Shown here: piece after piece, positions 59,610 through 64,000 of the stretch
Layout of the letters: every line of letters begins with the position of its first letter
How positions within the stretch are numbered: position 1 is the stretch's first letter
Assembly: GCA_949775045.1 (NCBI GenBank)
Contig: OX459101.1
Span: 5,463,465-5,527,464 of the forward strand
Length of the DNA: 64,000 bases
From: Metridium senile
Taxonomy: Eukaryota > Cnidaria > Anthozoa > Actiniaria > Metridiidae
Direction of reading: 5' to 3'
The notes under the pieces: model-generated
The model's database searches: none
Seen by the model: only the letters and a program-made list of their open reading frames with translations
Told to the model about the DNA's origin: nothing
Program-made: the position numbers and the translations under genes

Positions 59610-60610
59610 ATTACTCGGGCTACCTGTGGTAGCTCGAATCTAAAAATGCAAACGGTTCTTCGTCGTCGTCGTCGTCGTCGTGGTCCTCAAATTGGAGGGT
59701 CAGGTCCCAGGCGTTCCTAGTAGTGCATGACAGCGCATGGGCAACGATCGCTGACCGAAGGTTAATACGAACGAATAAATATCGATTGAAATGAAAACTT
59801 GTTTCTATTTTTGATGTGATTGACGAGACTGACGATGATTATGACGAATTAATTGTTTGATCGAATAACGACTCTCGTTTACTCGTTTAACTCTGATCCC
59901 GCAGAAAGTAATGGCTATATGTTTTGGACTGATGGTCGACAAGACATTACCTCAAATTGTTAGTTGCTGTACTACAGGGTTGACTCCCGAAATATAGCTT
60001 GCTATTTTCTTTTTTATAAAGACGAGGATATCTTGGCCGGAATGATCCGCCGTTAGCGAAGTCCTTTCTAGCACAAAACAGAAGATGTGCCACGCCAGCA
60101 GAATTGCATTCGTTTCGGTATATTATCAAGCACTTTCAAACAGAAATCTTGAGTTTATATTGATTAATGTGCTATTTTTGTTCTTCATAATGTCAGAGAA
60201 CGTGACTTCCTTCACAAAGCCTACAAAGCGAACACCGTCAACGGCGACATAAAAACATTCAGATCGGCCTGTCTGAAAACCACTCTCAACAGCTCAAATC
60301 GCCTCAAAAATTACACAAATTGCTTAAATAGCTATATCTATCTTTCTTGTTCTGATGTTCAATTTTCAAGAACAACTTCAAGTTTTCGAAGCATTCAAGT
60401 TTTCGAACTCTATATCCATTATCGCATACTCAAATCTTCGTAGCGGCGCTTTGGGGGGAGGGGACGGGATGAAATGTCAACACTTTGTAACACAGGCATC
60501 CCGGTACATAGAAATATATGTCGAGCAGATTCATACAGCCCAAAATCCATCTTTATTTTCGTGACGTTTATTTCTCAAAAGGTTAATCTTGATAATAATG
60601 TTTCTGAGAT
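59610..60610. repeat. Tandem duplication, copy 1
   Basis: This matches 61,175-63,600, which is interrupted by an insertion. Shared blocks include GGGCTACCTGTGGTAG, TGGCTATAT.TTTTGGACTG, AAAACAGAAGATGTGCCA and CTGAAAACCACTCTCAACAG. No coding function is recognised. A GTC trinucleotide run lies at about 59,662-59,681. Confidence 0.75.
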
Positions 60611-60957
60611 TTGGTTTTCATTTTCTCAATAAAAACATTATGAAATTTGGGATAAGGACATTTCGCATTAAAATAACCTAAAATTAGTCATAAATAATTT
60701 ACGTGCATATGTTTATTTTTGTGCACATTTTAAACATTTTGTAAACATTAATCAACCAATTTAGTTCCTCCTCACCCTCGGGACTTTCCAAAGTAGCCGG
60801 GTTGGCCGCAGAAAAGAGGTATAGAATAGGTATATAGGAATAGATTTGGAGCTTTTTATTCTGACCGCCTAATAGAGGGTGACCACTTAATGGGTGACCG
60901 CTTAATAGAGGTACCACTGTATATGTATTGTGTATGATCTATGTATGATACATTATG
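60611..60957. other. Unassigned spacer with a possible MITE end
   Basis: GACCGCTTAATAGAGGTACC followed by ACTGTA at about 60,896-60,921 resembles a Tc1/mariner-like MITE end with an upstream variant repeat (GACCACTTAATGG). No matching left end was found. Confidence 0.35.
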
Positions 60958-61104
60958 AATAGCTGTTATTACAGTTATATGCAAATGATTTCAAACAATG
61001 GATTCAAATCGAGGCTTTTGGGCAAACCTATTGTTTTCGCCCGAAAGCCTCAACTTCAACCCATTGTTCAAAATCATTTGCATATAACTGTAATAACAGC
61101 TATT
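60958..61104. mobile_element. 147-bp hairpin MITE
   Basis: AATAGCTGTTATTACAGTTA (continuing TATGCAAATGATTT) pairs with its reverse complement ending at 61,104. Inner pairing CGAGGCTTT.GGGC with GCCCGAAAGCCTC forms the tip. Confidence 0.85.
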
Positions 61105-61174
61105 TCAATCCCTCAGAATCTTTTCTGTTCAGTAGCCCGAGTAATCGCTCACAGAGCGTCTAGTTAATAGTTTA

Positions 61175-63600
61175 CAGAGTGATTACTGGGCTACCTGTGG
61201 TAGACCAGTCATAATATAGGGGTTTTTTTTCCCCCTTTGTCAACCAAACAAATGGACAATAGTAGCCAAAAGTCCTTTGCGGACTCACTATGTAGCCTCG
61301 ACACCATGCCAGTGCTAATATAATAGAACATGACCTCATCAGACAGACCTTTGTGGCTTCTTTGATGTTGACTGACGTTGTCATGGTTTTGACAGATAAG
61401 GTCACATGGTTACACACGTGGTGATAGGTACATTTTGTAGTCTTGTTATGAAAATGACAGATAATTTGTTCAATCAAAATCGACTTCTGTTTACTCATTT
61501 AACTCTGTTCCTGCTGAAAACAGTGGCTATATTTTTTGGACTGATGATCACCAAGACATTCCCTATCATTAGTTGCTGTTCTAAAGGGTTGACTTTTGTG
61601 ATAAAGACTAAGAAATCTTGGCCAAAATTGTCTTCGAAAATTGATCCGCCTTGAGCGATCGAGTAATATATATTTTAACACAAAACAGAAGATGTGCCAG
61701 CAAAATTGTAATCACTAAGATATAGTATTCTAGCACTTCCAAAGAGAAATCTGGAGTAAATATTGATTAATGTGCAATGTTTTCTTCACAATTTCATAGA
61801 ATGTGACTTTCTTCACGAAACCAATCGAACTCAACACCGCATGTTAACCACATTCAAATCGGACCGTCTGAAAACCACTCTCAACAGCCCAAATTAAATT
61901 ATCTCAAAAATCACACAAATTGCCTTGGTAACTATCTATCTATCTTTCTTACTATAGACCAAAGCCAAAACTTAGTAGCCGCGCCTTGATAGCGCACGGG
62001 AATGAGGCTTATTATGCAAACAGAGAAAAAACATTCCGTCGCTAAGGACAAAACTACAACTTCATTGACAGCATTTTATAGTCGTTTTTCCACCTTTTTC
62101 TTTTGTAAAATACTAGAATTTTCAACTAAATTACCGCTTTCTACGTTATATTTTACAATAGTTAGCCTTTTTTCAATTTTTAGTAGCATTTTATTTTGTT
62201 TTTGACCTTTACACTGCTCGACTTCACGCCCTTCTGCGATGAAATTATGGAGGAGAAAAGTGATTCAAAGTCAGGTAAATTGATCTTTTTAACTAATTGA
62301 AAAAAGTTAGCCATTTTTTAGCCATACATATGACTTCATATAAGTTTTTTAGTTAATTATCTATCATTTTGTTGGATATTTTTGTTCAAATCGACCTCGC
62401 TACGGCATCGAAATATGTTGACATTTTTGCTGCCATTAGCTATCACAACCACCTTAGAGCAAAAAAGAGAGATAGTTTAATAAAAAATGGATAACTATTT
62501 TGTTGATTTTGTTCATTGTGAAATGTAGAGAGAAACGGCAGTGAAAAAAAGGTATTCATATTCAGGAGGATGTCCATAGAATTGGCATTGACTTCAATAT
62601 ATTAAAGTGAAAAATTGGTCTTCGACCGGAAAGCGAATAACTGCTATTCTTATAACCATAGTTTGAGCAATGAAGCCCTGTCGAAAAAGGTACATGGAAT
62701 GTTTTATTTGTTTCTTTCATCTGTAAAACAATATTGAAAACGATGTTGTCAAAGAATTGTAAAAAGAAAAAGCATAAACAATTGAAATTAAAGGTTTACA
62801 GTGCTAGCAAGCGATTAGTAACCTGATTGACGGCAAAAATATCAACATATCTCGATGCCGTAGCGAGGTCGATTTGAACAAAAATATCCAACAAAATGAT
62901 AGATAATTAACTAAAAAACTTATATGAAGTCGTATGTATGGCTAAAAAAAGGCTAACTTTTTTCAATTAGTTAAAAAGATCGATTTACCTGACTTTGAAT
63001 CACTTTTCTCCTCCATAATTTCATCGCAGAAGGGCGTGAAGTCGAGCAGTGTAAAGGTCAAAAACAAAATAAAATGCTACTAAAAATTGAAAAAAGGCTA
63101 ACTATTGTAAAATATAACGTAGAAAGCGGTAATTTAGTTGAAAATTCTAGTATTTTACAAAAGAAAAAGGTGGAAAAAACGACTATAAAATGCTGTCAAT
63201 GAAGTTGTAGTTTTGTCCTTAGCGACGGAATGTTTTTTCTCTGTTTGCATAATAAGCCTCATTTCCGTGCGAAAAAAGGCGCGGCTGCTAAGTTTTGGCT
63301 TTGGTCTATTACGTTTAATTTTCGAGAAAAGCTCCATAAAACTGTTTCTGACACAATTTTTAAACCTCTCGGATGCTGAAATCTGAGCCTCCATATAGCG
63401 GTGCTTTGGGGGGAGGGGAAGGGGTGAAATGAACACTTGGTGACAAAGGGATCCCAGTACATAGAAACAAATGTCGCACAGGTTTTTAGACAAGCCCAAA
63501 AATAAAAAAGTTGCCTCTGTCAGTAACTGCCCATCTTATAGTTGTGACATTTATTTCTCAAGAACAACTTTCAAGATAATAATGTTTTTGAGACTTTTCA
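61175..63600. repeat. Tandem duplication, copy 2, interrupted by a foldback element
   Basis: Homology to copy 1 runs from 61,175 to about 61,950 and resumes at about 63,311 (GGTGCTTTGGGGGGAGGGGA, then ATCCCAGTACATAGAAA). The interruption is the element at 61,953-63,310. Confidence 0.75.
61953..63310. mobile_element. 1.36-kb foldback element with ~480-bp inverted arms
   Basis: The left arm (61,953-62,435) and right arm (62,830-63,310) are reverse complements with few mismatches, separated by a ~394-bp unique centre. The ends read ATAGACCAAAGCCAAAACTT and AAGTTTTGGCTTTGGTCTAT. TAC lies directly outside both sides in one alignment, a possible 3-bp target duplication. The paralogous copy at about 60,350-60,365 lacks the element. 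The long open frames in the two arms are the same sequence read in opposite directions. Confidence 0.87.
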
Positions 63601-64000
63601 AACATTTTGCTACACAGGAATCCTTGCATGGTACATAGAAACAACTGCCACAACATGGTAGCCCATTCCAGTTAACCCTGGAGCCCAGGGTCTAGTTGAT
63701 TATAGTCAATATATGATATTTATAAGTTTGTATATATATCATCTCACCATCAACTATAAATATTCATGGAACTCTTGTTTGAGAAATACTTCAAAAACAA
63801 TGCAATATCTGTAACAATCTTCAAATAACTGCCGTCTAAGCATAATTTACAAAAAATACAGCCTGTATATCGACAGAGCAACAGTGAGGCCCAGCCTTTG
63901 AATGTAAACAATAATATGTATATGCAGTTTTAACTTAAGAGCTGGAGTAGAATACTAATACACAAAATCCAAATCTTCCAAATTCATAGCTCGCGTCCCA
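63601..64000. other. Unassigned end of window
   Basis: No gene, repeat family or splice-like exon was recognised. Confidence 0.5.

Noticed and set aside
62002..63499. Matching open frames at 62,002-62,205 and 63,155-63,499 as two related genes
   Set aside because: They are the same sequence in the two inverted arms of the foldback element.

Overview
The window is eukaryotic and almost certainly from an invertebrate animal. It is AT-rich, with spliced genes (GT-AG introns), dense inverted-repeat DNA elements, SINE-like and LINE remnants and a long tandem satellite. The repeat style suggests a cnidarian or sponge, but the sequence alone does not settle this. No bacterial-style operon, CRISPR array, rRNA or intact tRNA gene was seen.

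Layout. (1) 1-20,690 is a satellite of ~470-bp monomers in a 13-monomer, 6,110-bp higher-order repeat (HOR). It decays at 20,691-21,189 and then flips orientation (21,201-21,889), making a long palindrome at the array edge. (2) 21,890-29,264 holds AT-rich DNA and a 3,441-bp non-autonomous DNA transposon (23,852-27,292) with 25-bp terminal inverted repeats (TIRs), a 6-bp target duplication and iterated ATTATGCGG motifs. (3) 29,265-32,706 holds exons of a gene resembling the large subunit of replication protein A (OB-fold plus zinc ribbon), with a frameshift in the last exon. (4) 34,550-59,300 is a tandem array of four related genes (A-D) for CD20/MS4A-like four-pass membrane proteins, all on the + strand. 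B and C are complete. A has a decayed first exon and no promoter. D has promoter, exon 1 and exon 2, then its homology stops. (5) 59,600-63,600 is a diverged tandem duplication, one copy of which carries a 1.36-kb foldback element.

The gene cluster. Each unit has a short conserved promoter (TATA-like box ~55 bp before ATG), exon 1 (N-terminus, TM1), exon 2 (TM2 and loop), exon 3 (TM3, TM4, Cys-rich segment), exon 4 (GQVIYIQTPEGP tail) and exon 5 (PPPY motif). All junctions are phase 0, so exons can be duplicated without breaking the frame. Unit B has done this: an internal ~680-bp tandem duplication made chimeric exons and raised the number of PY (WW-domain ligand) motifs from one to six. Duplicated 3' flanks show that whole ~7.4-kb units were copied. 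MITEs, SINEs and palindromes then colonised the introns.

The most notable observations are the HOR satellite with its rearranged ends, the chimeric PY-exon expansion in gene B, the loss of the TM3-TM4 extracellular loop in B and C, and a family of short foldback elements, one a perfect 104-bp palindrome with a perfect 9-bp target duplication.
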